Part shown: piece by piece, positions 19,912 to 29,974 of the stretch
Layout of the letters: each line of letters opens with the position of its first letter
Numbering within the stretch: the stretch's first letter is position 1
Source of the DNA: Aradus depressus
Lineage: Eukaryota; Arthropoda; Insecta; Hemiptera; Aradidae
Direction of reading: 5' to 3'
Assembly (NCBI GenBank): GCA_963662175.1
Contig: OY759225.1
Coordinates: 11,091,601 to 11,155,600 of the forward strand
DNA: 64,000 nucleotides
Notes under the pieces: model-generated
Told to the model about the DNA's origin: nothing
The model's database searches: none
What the model saw: only the letters and a program-made list of their open reading frames with translations
Translations under genes and position numbers: made by a program

Positions 19912-20088
19912 TGCAAACTGACTTTGTTCATAACTAGAACTGACGATGGTATAAAGCCGAAACCGGTAGTTGTATATATATATATATATATATCTTTAGT
20001 GGAATAGGCAATATTTCAAAAATAAGTTTGTTTTATTTATTTATTACAAGTTTCCACAATATGTCCGCGTTCCTCAACTTAGAAGTTG
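19912..20088 (+). mobile_element. 177-bp insertion with hammerhead-like motif
   Basis: Flanked by an 11-bp target duplication, TCAATACCTAC (19901-19911 and 20089-20099), inside the Jockey-A 3' UTR; an uninterrupted copy exists at about 870-900, so the borders are sure. It contains CTGACGA (19940-19946), a short hairpin, GAAA (19959-19962), the palindrome CCGG and UA, which is hammerhead-ribozyme core order, then (TA)n and an ATAAG... 3' part. This fits the terminal repeat of a Penelope-like element. Confidence 0.75.
19940..19970 (+). ncRNA. Hammerhead-ribozyme-like motif a
   Basis: CUGACGA, then U plus a GGU...GCC hairpin, GAAA, CCGG, UA. Flanks AACUA/UAGUU could form stem I. A single U between CUGANGA and stem II departs from the classic core, so self-cleavage is not assured. 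Confidence 0.5.
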
Positions 20089-20169
20089 TCAATACCTACC
20101 ATCATAGATGCTGGTTGTTGCACCCTAGCAACAGTTGTATCTTTATAAATAAAATACAGGGTAAAGCCT

Positions 20170-20419
20170 AAAAAATAGCTTTTATATATATAGACAAGAA
20201 AAAACTTATCATAATGAACACGGGTCAATGCCTAAACCAGTCTTCCATTCTGTGGATCTTCCCAGTCAATCTAAACAACATTTTTTTACCACAATTCCTA
20301 TATTGTGTGAAGAGATCAACACGAACAGGAGGACTAAGGTCAGTGGTTGAAGCATTCGCGCGAAAATGTTCAAACTATTTCGCGGAAAAGTATAGGTGTG
20401 TTCCTTATGGGATTTCGAA
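20170..20419. other. Spacer, no gene seen
   Basis: A 76-codon ORF (20214-20444) runs into R2 at its end. I see no motif in it. Confidence 0.4.
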
Positions 20420-20530
20420 TGTAACTATGAAAATTCGTCGGTGAATCATCAGTAATGTACATCCCAAGAAAAAATTAATCAATTAACTTTTCGTTCCCCC
20501 TCCAAAACCAGTATACGCCTTTGAGGGGGG
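20420..20530 (+). repeat. Repeat R2, 5' fragment
   Basis: Contains ATTCGTCGGTGAATCATCAG, GTACATCCCAAGAA and TTAACTTTTCGTTCCCCCTC. Confidence 0.75.
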
Positions 20531-21038
20531 CTACAATTTATGGTCCGATTGTGGTATATAAAAATATTTGAATGTGGTCGCGGTTTTATGTATAAACATA
20601 AATACAATCTCTGGTAGCATGTGTGGACTGTATGGGAAATATATGTAAAAGTTATGGTGACTTACCCGAAATATCAATGATACTGTTTTGCAGATCAGGA
20701 GGGTTCTCCAGCTAAAATAAACATTGGTCAATGGTCATTAATAGCTGGACAAACTCACTAACCTAAATCTGAAATAGTTGTCTGTTTTGGATGATACGTC
20801 TGGGTGCACCATGAGACAGAAATCATAAACTATTGGGAACTGGCGGTCACAAAACACGAACTGGGGGCGGGAAACTAGTTGAAGAAGAGAAACTAAACTA
20901 GACAGGTATAGTGCACCCTCTAGACGGGAGATGAGTGCACTAATTTAAATAGTTTAGCCAAAAATCAATAGACAGCGCTCAGCAATATTGAACTAAAAGT
21001 CCGCAACAGACCGTTTACGCTAATATTCTACAGATTAT
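20531..21038. other. Spacer, no gene seen
   Basis: No repeat family of this window and no convincing frame. Possibly single-copy. Confidence 0.5.
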
Positions 21039-21041
21039 TTA

Positions 21042-21742
21042 GAGGGCGTTCAAGTATTACGTAACGCAATTTTTTAAGATTTTTGACCCTCCTTCCCCCC
21101 CATGTAACGCGCTGTAACGTTTTTCTGTACCCCCCCTCCCTAAACGTTACGTAACACCCAAGTGACAATTTTTACCTAAAAGTCACAATTATGTTGCGCA
21201 AAGTACCGGAAAGTCGCTAAAATACCTCTGTTATTGTTTTAATCGCGTTTGCGGTAATAATAAATAAAACAAGAGATTTCTAACTCGCAATACATGCGAA
21301 TGTTGTTTATTTTATTTATTCATATTGTTATTTAATAAACAATCACACATAATGTAATAAACATTTGCTTAAGTTTAAAATATGTTAAAATGGGCTCAAA
21401 TTTGTCCTAATAAAAATAAGGCCGTTTTCCTGACTTGGCCCTGTCCTTACATACATTTTTGGCTTCATCCACCATTGTTCTTCTCATGCATTCTCCTATT
21501 TTAGCATTTTTTAGTAATAAACTCTTAAAATAAAATATTTATTTTAACCTTTGGCAATGCAATTAGAAACGGAAACCTAACTGAAATAAAACATTTTAGT
21601 CAAAACAAAATCGTATTTTTCGTTGCCAACTTGGGAGATTTTAATTCCCAGTTTCCCCCCTCCTGCCCCTGTAACGCATCGTAACGTTTTACAAGACCCT
21701 CCCTCCCCCCCAAATTGCGTTACGTAATACTTGAACGCTCCC
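21042..21742. mobile_element. MITE/DNA transposon with long TIRs, TTA target
   Basis: Ends GAGGGCGTTCAAGTATTACG and the complement of CGTAATACTTGAACGCTCCC are inverted repeats. Similarity continues about 100 bp inward through a C-rich CCCTCC...CCCCCC tract and a GTAACG...GTAACGTTT block. TTA flanks both sides (21039-21041, 21743-21745), matching the 3-bp TWA target of PIF/Harbinger elements. The interior has no transposase. The superfamily call rests on target site only. Confidence 0.88.
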
Positions 21743-21744
21743 TT

Positions 21745-22690
21745 ACTTGCAGGTACCTAAATCCTCATACTAACTTTTGTGTCGATAATTTCTGTACATC
21801 GGCAGTTATTGCGGTTTTTGGATTGAGTACACTCCCCTGAATCCTCTCTTCCCTTCCGCCGATATCGTGTCGGAATTATCGTGTTCAGTTTACTTCCCCT
21901 GCTATATGAAGTATAAGGGAAGTTATCAAATCGGTCAACAACTCGATGTGAAGTATTCAAGGAATTTCGTGTTATCCAACCTCTAGATTCGGTTGGTTTT
22001 ATGACTCATGCCCGGTCTTTAACTACAAGGTCATATCGCCTACTACCAGAGTGCTCTTTCGTCACTATGGTGGACATGAGCCCCACTCTACTGTGGGAGT
22101 CCTAAATTTTGCCTACCCTAAACTTTTATTCACCTAGGGCAGGGGTGTTTTACGAGTACCTGACATCGTACTGGCTCGGGACCATCGCTTAACGTCCCAT
22201 CCGAAGGACGGTGTGCTTAAGTTTATTTTACCTCCCAGATAAAATAAACTAATGGCCTCTGTCGGGATTCGAACCCACGACCTTGAGCTCAGAAGGCAAG
22301 CATGCATACCATTGAGCTACCGGCGCCCCCCTCCAACCTCTAAATTTCAAATATGCAAAATAAAATTCTGTCTGTCTGTGTGTCTTTTTGTGTGAGAACA
22401 CGATAACTCACGACAGAATGAATATATCCACACTAAATTTTACATGTGAATCCAGAAACCTCTGGACAACTTGTGATTTTCAGCCAAAACAACCAAAGGA
22501 TTGGGGCGGAGGCTTAACAACTCCAATCACTCAAAAACTCTAATCACTTCCGATGAAATGAATGTATCAACACGAAATTTTATATTTGTGACAAACGTTT
22601 GACGGGTTTTGGAGGAGAAGCGAAAAGTTAATTGATTAATTCGTTCTAGGGAAGTACATTGGCGGTAATCCACCGACGACTTTTTTTTTT
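21745..22690 (-). repeat. Repeat R2, composite copy split by a SINE
   Basis: A short forward piece (21745-21880) is followed by a near full-length reverse copy, from TTTACTTCCCCTGCTATATG at 21890 to CCACCGACGACTTTTTTTTT at 22690. A SINE-1 lies between 21986 and 22328. Confidence 0.8.
21986..22328 (-). mobile_element. SINE-1, full length, with target duplication
   Basis: Complete head (complement of GGGCGCCGGTAGCTCAATGG and GGTTCGAATCCC box B) to the ATAAAACCAACCGAATC tail. CCAACCTCTA flanks both sides (21976-21985 and 22333-22342), the target duplication made in R2. Confidence 0.92.
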
Positions 22691-22695
22691 TATAG

Positions 22696-22962
22696 TTAGT
22701 TATTATGACTCATGCCCGGGCTTTAACTACAAGGTCATATCGACTACTACCAGAGTGCTCTTTCGTCACTATGGTTGACATGAGCCCCACTCTACTGTGG
22801 AAGTCCTAATTTTGCCTACCTAGATTTATTCACCTAGGGCAGGGGTCTTTAACGAGTACCTGACGTCGAACAGGCTCGGGACCATCGCTTAACGTCCCAT
22901 CCGAAGGATGCCGTACTTAAGTTTATTTTACCACGATATAAAATTAACTAAGAGCCTCGGCC
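22696..22962 (-). mobile_element. SINE-1, head-truncated
   Basis: From the ATAATAACTAACTA tail type to CTAAGAGCCTCGGCCG; the tRNA-like head is missing at the right end. Confidence 0.87.
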
Positions 22963-22999
22963 GTTTTTTTTTTTAATATATATCATGGTTTTAATTTTT

Positions 23000-23353
23000 A
23001 ATTCAAGTCTTACGACAAATTGTCAATGCTCTCTTTTATGTCACCAACAATGACCTCAACATTCCTTATGTCCAAGACCTAATCCAACTCCGCTTCAAGA
23101 AATTCCATTCCAAGTTGAATACCCATCCCAATCCTGTCGCTTAGAGCATGTCCTCTCAGTCCCATCCCGACAACCCTCCACGCCGCCTAACCCGACGCTG
23201 GCCTCGCGATCTTCTTTGAATAACGACACATTGTCTAAGGGAGTGTCAGCACTGGCTGGCTTCTCTCGTCAATTGTACATATCTATTTCCTGTTCACTTC
23301 TACCTATTGTAAATTTTGTACAGATCGTAGAGTAAAAAAAAAAAAAAAAAAAA
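23000..23353 (+). mobile_element. Jockey-C LINE 3' end with poly-A
   Basis: Reads VNALFYVTNNDLNIPYVQDL, KKFHSKLNTHPNPVA and PDNPPRRLTRRWPRDLL-stop. This is the same C-terminal block as Jockey-A but a different family. Ends in an 18-base A-run at 23335-23353. A stop after NPVA shows it is dead. Confidence 0.85.
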
Positions 23354-24000
23354 CAAATCAACTTATAATTATTATTTTTAACCCTTACCTTTAATCGCCA
23401 GCTACGATTCAAATACAATAGCGCGAGTAGCAGTTTATAGAAACGTAGGTAAACACAGCTAGTTAACCAATAAATTCATTGTTAGCTATTCTAACCAGAG
23501 GTTATTCCGGTAGTTAACCGCCGATTAGAAGTTGGAAGTACCAACAGGGGCGCTGCCAGCCATTAGGCGTGAGGTAGCTTAATAGTTTAGTGACATGAGA
23601 CGCCATGACGTTAACCCACATGGGAATTATATCTGAATACAGGACTAACGTTAGGTGTATTTGTGTATTCATCACATGTCACATCAACCCCCAACCCTCT
23701 AGTGAGTTTCTCATCTCTTTAACCATTTACGTACCATTTTATCCTGTATTTATAATAATAATAAATTTATTTCCGTTAGACCAATACATGGTAATAGGAT
23801 GTGTCAAAAGAATTTATAAGTTGAGTCTAACACATCTATGATTACTAGTAATAACAAAACTATTAAAAAAAGTAAAATTAAATTAATAAAACTGAACAAA
23901 TAAATACTTAAAAATATATGAGTGTATAAACAAATTAATGCAAGATACGTTTATAATAAGTAGACACATTTTTCAATTTAATAAAAATTAAGATATCAAT
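23354..24000. other. Spacer, no gene seen
   Basis: A part with moderate GC (about 23400-23610) has AGTTAACC words (ACAGCTAGTTAACCAATAAA, CCGGTAGTTAACCGCC), followed by AT-rich DNA. The 78-codon ORF at 23605 has no motif. Confidence 0.45.
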
Positions 24001-24004
24001 TTTT

Positions 24005-24110
24005 CAAAAAAACTCTTCGGAAGTGTCTTTATTCCAACGATGTTTCGGGACGTTCTTACATCCCATCATCAGGTCCCAATGTGCGATATATAGAGAAAAA
24101 AACAAAAAAA
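24005..24110 (-). mobile_element. Penelope-like terminal fragment with hammerhead-like motif b
   Basis: On the minus strand: CCTGATGA (24066-24072), U, hairpin GGGA...UCCC, GAAA (24043-24046), then CATCGTTGGAATAAAGACAC. The downstream GGAATAAAGACACTTC block recurs in the fragments near 44500 and 44000. Confidence 0.55.
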
Positions 24111-24439
24111 AAAAAAAAAAACAATGTAACTATAACAATATATGAAGGAAAAAAATATATATGGATTATAATCAATTATAAATGAATATATAAAATAGTC
24201 TAAATAAATAAAAAATTATAACTGAATAAATAAAACAATAAGGTACATTGGACTGACCTTCAAGGTGTGGAGGAACTCTGCACAAAAAAGAAAAATGAAA
24301 ACTTTGTATCAAATAATGTTTTTGAATATGAAACACAATTCTTTATTGTGATTATATTATTCTTTTTGAACAGTGAGAATAAAATTCCGTTTCCGTGTTA
24401 AGGGTTTTCTCTAACATAAACAATTTTACAATTTTCACA
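24111..24439. other. AT-rich spacer, no gene seen
   Basis: Poly-A run at 24104-24121, then repeats of AAATATATA-type words. Nothing recognised. Confidence 0.5.
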
Positions 24440-24775
24440 ACATCTCAATATCGCATATAATGAATGTATCGACACAAAATTTAGTATCAGGGTTCAAAAG
24501 CCAAATATTGAGATTTAGCCCAAACGCTCAATTGGCGTTGGAGGGAGAGCGAAAACATAATTGATTAATTCGTGCTGGGGGAGTACATAGCTGGTGATTC
24601 ACCGACTTTTTTTTTTACTTTCTTATACCTATAGTATAAGGAAGTGTAGCAATCGTACGAAAATCCGAGACCAAGTTTTAAATAGATTTTTTCGTTATTA
24701 AATTTTATATTGTTTAAACGATTAATTTGTTCTGGGGAGGTACATTGCCGGTGATTCACATACGACTTTTTTTAT
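24440..24775 (-). repeat. R2/R3 mosaic
   Basis: R2 in reverse (24450-24612), then an R3 5' end (ACTTTCTTATACCTATAGTA, 24620-24690), then a second R2 terminus (GAGGTACATTGCCGGTGATT). R3 appears to have inserted at or near an R2 end. Confidence 0.65.
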
Positions 24776-24779
24776 AAAA

Positions 24780-25290
24780 AAAAAAATTAATTATAATAAT
24801 CTTTTATTATTGCTCTTCATTTTTCGAGTGCACCTTGCGTTTGTGCATCGCCCGTCTGTCACATATTTGTAGAGGGAGCTCGGGATCTGGTTAGTGCTCA
24901 AGTGCTTGGTTGTATATTAATTTTTTAATTTTAAATCTAAATTTTAATAATGAATTTGAGTTTTCATGATAAAATAATTTCAATATGGGAAGAAACTATT
25001 AAAATGGGAGAAAACTTGCATTTAGAAGGGAAAAGTTGACCTTGAAGAAGGAATTTATGTGTTTGTGGAGTAGTTGAGGTTTGCTATGTATCACCCAACT
25101 GTCAGAGAAATGTTTTTAGTTCACGGATAGAAAAACAATTTTAAAAAAATAAACAAATAAATAAAACTAAAACTTCACAGTTGTTGTAAAACTTTTCTGT
25201 TATGTAAGAGATCACTGGTGGTTCAGATGTAGCGTCCTTGACTACGAAGCTCAAGCCGTCAAGTTTCATATCTGTGAATTTAATAAAAAA
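24780..25290. other. Spacer with one very short ORF
   Basis: A 29-codon ORF begins at ATG 24952 (MNLSFHDKIISIWEETIKMG), too short to judge. No motif or repeat recognised. Confidence 0.35.
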
Positions 25291-25292
25291 AA

Positions 25293-25499
25293 AACTTGAG
25301 CACGCCGTCCCTCGATTGGGACTTTAAACAATGGTCCATAGCCTGTAGAATGCCAAGTACTGCTAAAGAAGGCAACATTTAGGACTCTCACAGTAGAATC
25401 GAGCTCATGTTCACGTGATTGGCGAAAGAGCGCTCTGGTAGTAGGCGATATGACCTCGTAGTTAAAGCCCAGACTTGATTCGCAATAACTAACTAATAA
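25293..25499 (+). mobile_element. SINE-1 3' fragment
   Basis: Starts at GAGCACGCCGTCCCTCGATT and shares with the copy at 8528 the variant GACTTTAAACAATGGTCCAT, so they form a subgroup. It ends in the AATAACTAACTAATAAC tail. Confidence 0.87.
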
Positions 25500-25629
25500 C
25501 CTAAATACGACCCCATATAATTTACGACACATAAAATGTACGCTATTTTTTTTATAGAACACTGCTTCAATATACATCTTATTATTTTCAGGATTTCTAT
25601 ATAAATCAGCTTATTATTTTTTTAAATAA

Positions 25630-26420
25630 TAATAATACGAAGAGTTTATTATAACAGTCGCATTTACAGAGGTACAATTATACAATAAGGTTCCTTAACC
25701 ATTACCCTTATACACTAAATAAAGATCAAAAATAATTAAAAATAAATGAACAATGCTACTGCTTAAAAGTAAATTTTAAAAAAACTCTTAAATAAAAAAT
25801 AAAAATAAAAACAAATACAAAGTAACTGAAATGTTTAGAAAATAAATTAATAAACATTCAAAAACAGAGATTATAATTTAAAATCGTGAATATTTTTGTG
25901 TTTCGCTCCCTGAGATTTCCCTATTTTCTTTACCAGAATGTTTTGATTTGTGTCACACTTAAGTGAAAAGTTTTTACTGAAAAATATTATTATTAGTCTA
26001 GTAGGAGATGAACATTTAGGTGTTGATGGATTTGGAGGATGGAGGTGTCCCTCGAGTAGCTACCAACCAATCTAAGGCATTTGTTTTGGGATCACTTGAA
26101 GAGTTCTCAAGTTGGTATTGCTTGCGAGACCGGCCCACACTGGGCATGCATACGTTATCACTGGCCGCAACAGAAGCTTGTATATAAGGAGTCTATTGGT
26201 TAGATTAAGGGCTGCCTTTCTGTGGAGTAAAGGGAATAAGGAGAACACAGGTCCGCTCACAGTATTTGATTTCTGTCTGATATGTTGCCTGAAGGTCAGT
26301 CGTCTGTCTAGAAGAACACCAAGGTATTTTACTGTATCCAGTCCAAATTGTCTACTTTCTAACCGTTTGATTTGTCTATAAGCGTCCTTTAGTCTATGAT
26401 TTATTGTATCCTCCATTGTT
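25630..26420 (-). mobile_element. Jockey-B LINE 3' part
   Basis: The minus-strand frame 26416-26072 (114 codons) reads YLGVLLDRRLTFRQHI, KLLLRPVITYACPVWAGL and SNTNLRTLQVIPKQ: the Jockey RT thumb with the RPV.TYA.PVW signature. A frameshift follows at LQV. The remaining 3' tail matches 1018-1492 and ends with a GAAGA repeat near 25632. A dead, 5'-truncated copy. Confidence 0.87.
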
Positions 26421-26539
26421 ATTAATACTATTTTAGTTTTTCATTATTCATTATTATTATTTGACTATTTTTATTAATAATTTTAGATTATTTATATATT
26501 TTTTTTTTGTCTTTCTCATTTAATCCTTATTCATTTACT

Positions 26540-26740
26540 TACTTATAAAGAAGTATTGTAATCGAGGTATGAATATATATGAATACGTTCTGAAAATTTT
26601 CGCGATGATGTCTGTCTGTGTATGTGATTGGACAGTTGTGAGCGCTCTACCGCAAAAAGAATTGTAACTATGAACTTGAAATTTGAAACGAAGAGGTCAT
26701 AAGTACACTTTACAAGATACCGCTTACATTTATGGCCTAA
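26540..26740 (+). repeat. Dispersed repeat R3 copy
   Basis: GAAAATTTTCGCGATGATGT, CTGTCTGTGTATGTGATTGG and AACTATGAACTTGAAATTTG, as in the copies at 12000 and 42295. Confidence 0.75.
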
Positions 26741-27390
26741 TCATAAATCTCTTCCCTTCTGCCGATTATGAGGAAAATAATAAGTTTCGTCCTTATGGGG
26801 TTCTGAATTGACATATGAAATTTTGTTTCGATACAATAATTGTCTTGGGAAACAGGGCCCAAATGTCAGCCGACGATACGGAAGACCTCGGAGCAGAAGA
26901 TGAGTTTTGTGAAGGGCATGCAGAAGAGCGACTTGCTGAACGAGTGTAATGTTTTCAGAACTTGTTTTACAAAATGCACGTTGTTGATTTTTTAGAAAGA
27001 GTTTTAGTTCTATTTTTGTTGGCAAATAATGATGATAATAAAGGTTAGCTGGTTCATTGTATCTGAGTATGTCATTCTGTAAAAACAGCTTATATCCTCA
27101 TGTTGTTAGCGCAAAAGTTCCTTCATCCATTTGGTTACCTACTTCAAAAGATTCCATATCCAATTTTTGAAGCTTTGTTACATCTCTTTTATACATATAA
27201 CGTTTACTTTATTTGTTTATTTTGATATTATGAGTTGGTAAGAATAATACAAAAGAGTTTTGTAGCTTTTAACATTTATAATTTATTTTCAAGTTTTTCG
27301 CAAATACTGGAAAATTACTGGGAGTGGACATAGGCCCTTTTGCTGTGACACGCCTCAATTGTAGTTATTAGAGATTTTGTAGTTTTGACG
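26741..27390. other. R2 remnant, then unassigned DNA
   Basis: R2 words (CTTCCCTTCTGCCGATTATG, GTCCTTATGGGGTTCTGAAT) at 26752-26840 lead into a 94-codon minus-strand frame (27025-26741; FLKNQQRAFCKTSSENITLV) I cannot assign. The rest is AT-rich. Confidence 0.4.
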
Positions 27391-27394
27391 CTTA

Positions 27395-27580
27395 ATTATA
27401 TATCGTTGTTAGAGGGTTCTGGATTCACGTATACAATTTCGTGTCGATACATTCATTCTATCAGGAGTTATTGTGTTCACCGACACACTTTTTTTTTTTT
27501 TTTAATTTGGAATCTGAAGATCGGAAAACATGAATTATGCATAGAATTTTTGACTATTGGATCATTGAGGGAATTTATGC
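27395..27580 (+). repeat. Repeat R2, 3' half
   Basis: GTGTCGATACATTCATTCTA, CAGGAGTTATTGTGTTCACC, a T-run, then GATCGGAAAACATGAATT. Ends before the usual terminus. Confidence 0.72.
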
Positions 27581-27649
27581 GTAATTTTGTGTAAACAAAC
27601 CTGGCATTGTTTTCTTAGTACTCTCATCTTGTGGGACAACGTTGGGTTC

Positions 27650-27982
27650 CTAAATCTGCATTGCTCCAGACATCATGAGTTCTGTTGACAGCCTGAGTGG
27701 CAGAACATCAAATCTAGTTGGATAGAAGTGAGAGTGGTTCTTGTAGTGTTTGCTGGCCAAGGATGTGACAGTCGTGATGACACAGAAGTCTAGATGTACA
27801 CTGGACTGTGTCATGTAAACTGGACGACTGGATACCACCCCCGGCTCCTTTGGGGACAAGCCAAAATAACGTTTTTCACAATCTTTTTTGTACTTTTTTG
27901 CACAAGTGGCGAGGTTTGGTCTAAAAGCTAAAAGTATAGGCAAGCTATATCCAAGGACGACGTATACTGACTGACTGCACAA
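27650..27982 (-). CDS. Unassigned 110-codon ORF
   Basis: Frame begins MCSQSVYVVLGYSLPILLAF and includes KKYKKDCEKRYFGLSPKEPG and HSHFYPTRFDVLPLRLS. Composition is protein-like and the DNA is GC-richer than its flanks. I do not recognise a domain. The N-terminal end borders a small hairpin and a LINE-like tail, so a transposon origin is plausible. Confidence 0.28.
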   Translation of the reverse strand: MCSQSVYVVLGYSLPILLAFRPNLATCAKKYKKDCEKRYFGLSPKEPGVVSSRPVYMTQSSVHLDFCVITTVTSLASKHYKNHSHFYPTRFDVLPLRLSTELMMSGAMQI

Positions 27983-27988
27983 ACTGGT

Positions 27989-28043
27989 GTAGTTTGTATT
28001 TGTTTTTTAATGTGGTGTACATTAAGAAACAAATACAAACTAC
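27989..28043. repeat. Short hairpin
   Basis: GTAGTTTGTATTTGTTT pairs with AAACAAATACAAACTAC; AATGT/ACATT continues the stem. Confidence 0.85.
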
Positions 28044-28044
28044 C

Positions 28045-28200
28045 GACTAACATGAAAAAAATACTCCAAATATCCAAGTACGAATACAACGGACTCATCC
28101 ACTTCCTTAAAGATGCATAACTCTATGAGGGCACTTAGAGACAATAGTCGTCGCTAATGATGATGTAGTCGAAGCGACGTTGAATAAAAAAAAATAAAGT
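28045..28200 (+). mobile_element. Possible LINE 3' end
   Basis: LPTNMKKILQISKYEYNGLI then HFLKDA-stop, with an A-rich end near 28190, resembles the last residues of R1/I-type LINE proteins followed by their tail. Weak. Confidence 0.3.
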
Positions 28201-28587
28201 TTGATATCCTCAGCAAGATTTATTCAATTAAGTTTTTCCGAATACAATATTTGCGTTTTGTGTGGAAATACTAATTACACAGGCCAGCGATGAAAAACCT
28301 TTTTTGATTATTTTACCTATCCTCTATGTATTTTGGTCTGCTAAATTCGAAAATGACACCGAAATTGCTGTATCACATACCGTTTTCTCACTAAATGCAA
28401 TTCTGCTATTGTTTGTATTATTATCTATTATCCGATAATTTTCTGTTCTTGAAAATAAAAATAATTAAATTAATAGTGTTTAATGTAACTAGAGCTAGAG
28501 CTTGGTGTGGCAATTATTGTAAATAACAAGTGCTATTATCACTATTCAGAAGGCAGTATCTTTTTTCTCATCGTTATCAGCTGTTTC
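28201..28587. other. Spacer, no gene seen
   Basis: AT-rich; no repeat or frame recognised. Confidence 0.5.
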
Positions 28588-28602
28588 TCTGTGTTATAGG
28601 GA

Positions 28603-28951
28603 GGTTAGGTTAGGTTAGGTTTTATGACTCATGCCCGGGCTTTAACAACGAGGTCATATCGCCTACTACCAGAGCGCTCTTTCGTCACTCTGGTGGACAT
28701 GAGCCCGACTCTACTGTGGGAGTCCTAAATTTTGCCAACCCTAAATTTTTATTCATCTAGGGTAAGGGTCTTTAACGAGTACCTGACATCGTACAGGCTC
28801 GGGACCATCGCTTAACGTCCCATCCGAAGGACGGCGTGCTTAAGTTTATTTTACCTCCCAGATAAAATAAACTAAGGGCCTCGGTCGGGTTACGAACCCA
28901 CGACCTTGAGCTCAGAAGTCAAACACGCATACCACTGAGCTACCGGCGCCC
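28603..28951 (-). mobile_element. SINE-1, full length, with target duplication
   Basis: The best-kept copy. Head: complement of GGGCGCCGGTAGCTCAGTGG; box B GGTTCGTAACCC with one substitution. The tail is three units of AACCT (GGTTAGGTTAGGTTAGG on the plus strand). TCTG(TG)TTATAGGGA flanks both ends (28588-28602 and 28952-28964). It sits in the terminal bases of a hAT-like element. Confidence 0.94.
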
Positions 28952-28958
28952 TCTGTTA

Positions 28959-29596
28959 TAGGGATGCGTATCATGGAGGAAATATCGATATTTTATATCG
29001 TTACTGTATCGCATCGTAAGTATCGATATACTACTATCGCCAACAATAAAATAAAAATATCGATATATCGTTGATATTTGGAAAGGAAAAATCAAAAAAC
29101 AAAGAAACTAGTATTTATAATGAATTTAATCAAAAAATTCTATCATTAGAAAAATGTAACTATAAAAATCTGCAAATATCTTTGGCTCTTAATAAAACGT
29201 AAATTAAAGTTGCTGTTGAAGGGATGAAGTGGTTATAAAAAACTTATTACAATCTAAGCCTTGTATTTATACTTATACATATACTTATATACATTGATGT
29301 TACTGCCAAAAACGTTCTTCCAAGGATTGTAAAAACAGCAACTTACCAACAGTTTTTGCACTCAATCTATTGCGTGAAACTGTGACTGATTGACCAGCTT
29401 TAGGTAAAAAAGAGCCAAGGAGATAGGAGCACAAAAATTATAGATAAAACGTAACTTCTCCAACTAAAGGAATATCATGAGGGGACAATATCGATATGTG
29501 ATATACCGCCTTGTTACTGTATCGATGCAAAAAATCTATATTTTCTCAAAGTTATATCGATATTTATGATATATCGTATATCGATACGCACCCCTT
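28959..29596. mobile_element. hAT-like MITE with 8-bp target duplication
   Basis: Ends TAGGGATGCGTATC and GATACGCACCCCTT are inverted, and the subterminal DNA is dense in ATCGATAT words. The outer host bases are CTGTGTTA (left, before the SINE) and CTATGTTA (29597-29604): 8 bp with one mismatch, as hAT transposases leave. No transposase inside. Confidence 0.78.
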
Positions 29597-29655
29597 CTAT
29601 GTTACCCATGTTATCAACAAAGTGAGATGAATCTATTGCGTTTTGTGTTGAAGTC

Positions 29656-29940
29656 ATGGCGAACCGTGGATGTGTAAACTCTCCAAACAGTTTCTGTTAT
29701 AGTTGTGGAGAATTTATGATTAAGAAACATCAATGAAATATTACTAGTTTTATTAGAAAATTGTACTATTCTTACTTTGGAGTGAAACTAAGAGATGAAG
29801 ATAACAAGTGGGCACCTCACAAGGTTTGCTGTGTTTGCGTGGAAGACTTACGAAGATAGTCAGTTAAAAAAAAGACTGCTTCCAGATTTGGGGTTCCTAT
29901 GGTATGGAGTGAGCCAAAAAATCACCTAAATGATTTAATT
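29656..29940 (+). pseudogene. Broken Cys-rich zinc-finger protein of a recurrent arthropod family
   Basis: From ATG 29656 one frame reads MANRGCVNSPNSFCYSCGEF, MIKKHQ-stop, NITSFIRKLYYSYFGVKLRD, EDNKWAPHKVCCVCVEDLRR-stop and FGVPMVWSEPKNHLND. The order NSP.SFCY.CGE..., YFG.K.GD.D..WAPH..C..C and PM.W.EP.NH is a pattern I know from a highly multiplied, uncharacterised arthropod protein family with paired Cys motifs. Both stops (TGA at 29734, TAG at about 29851) sit in the kept frame without frameshift. Acidic linker-like sequence near 30430-30620 may be its decayed continuation. Confidence 0.7.
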
Positions 29941-29974
29941 ATAATTAAAGTTAAAAAGATGATATATAAAGCAC

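Larger units (their letters stand above)
19287..20165 (+). mobile_element. Jockey-A LINE 3' part, interrupted
   Basis: Reads KIRHDTKTELLQLHYSYLL, RPLWTYGSQIYGSAKVFNIK, RIQAFQSKTLRLITQCTPY and TLHNDLMRHTVPDTIQATY, then a frame break and RRLKRRWNRDLLPP. The 3' UTR is split by a 177-bp insertion at 19912-20088 and ends near 20160. The 5' part is replaced by a SINE. Confidence 0.88.

Noticed and set aside
28603..28620. Telomere tract (TTAGG)n
   Set aside because: Only three units, at a fixed position as the SINE-1 tail; not a telomere.
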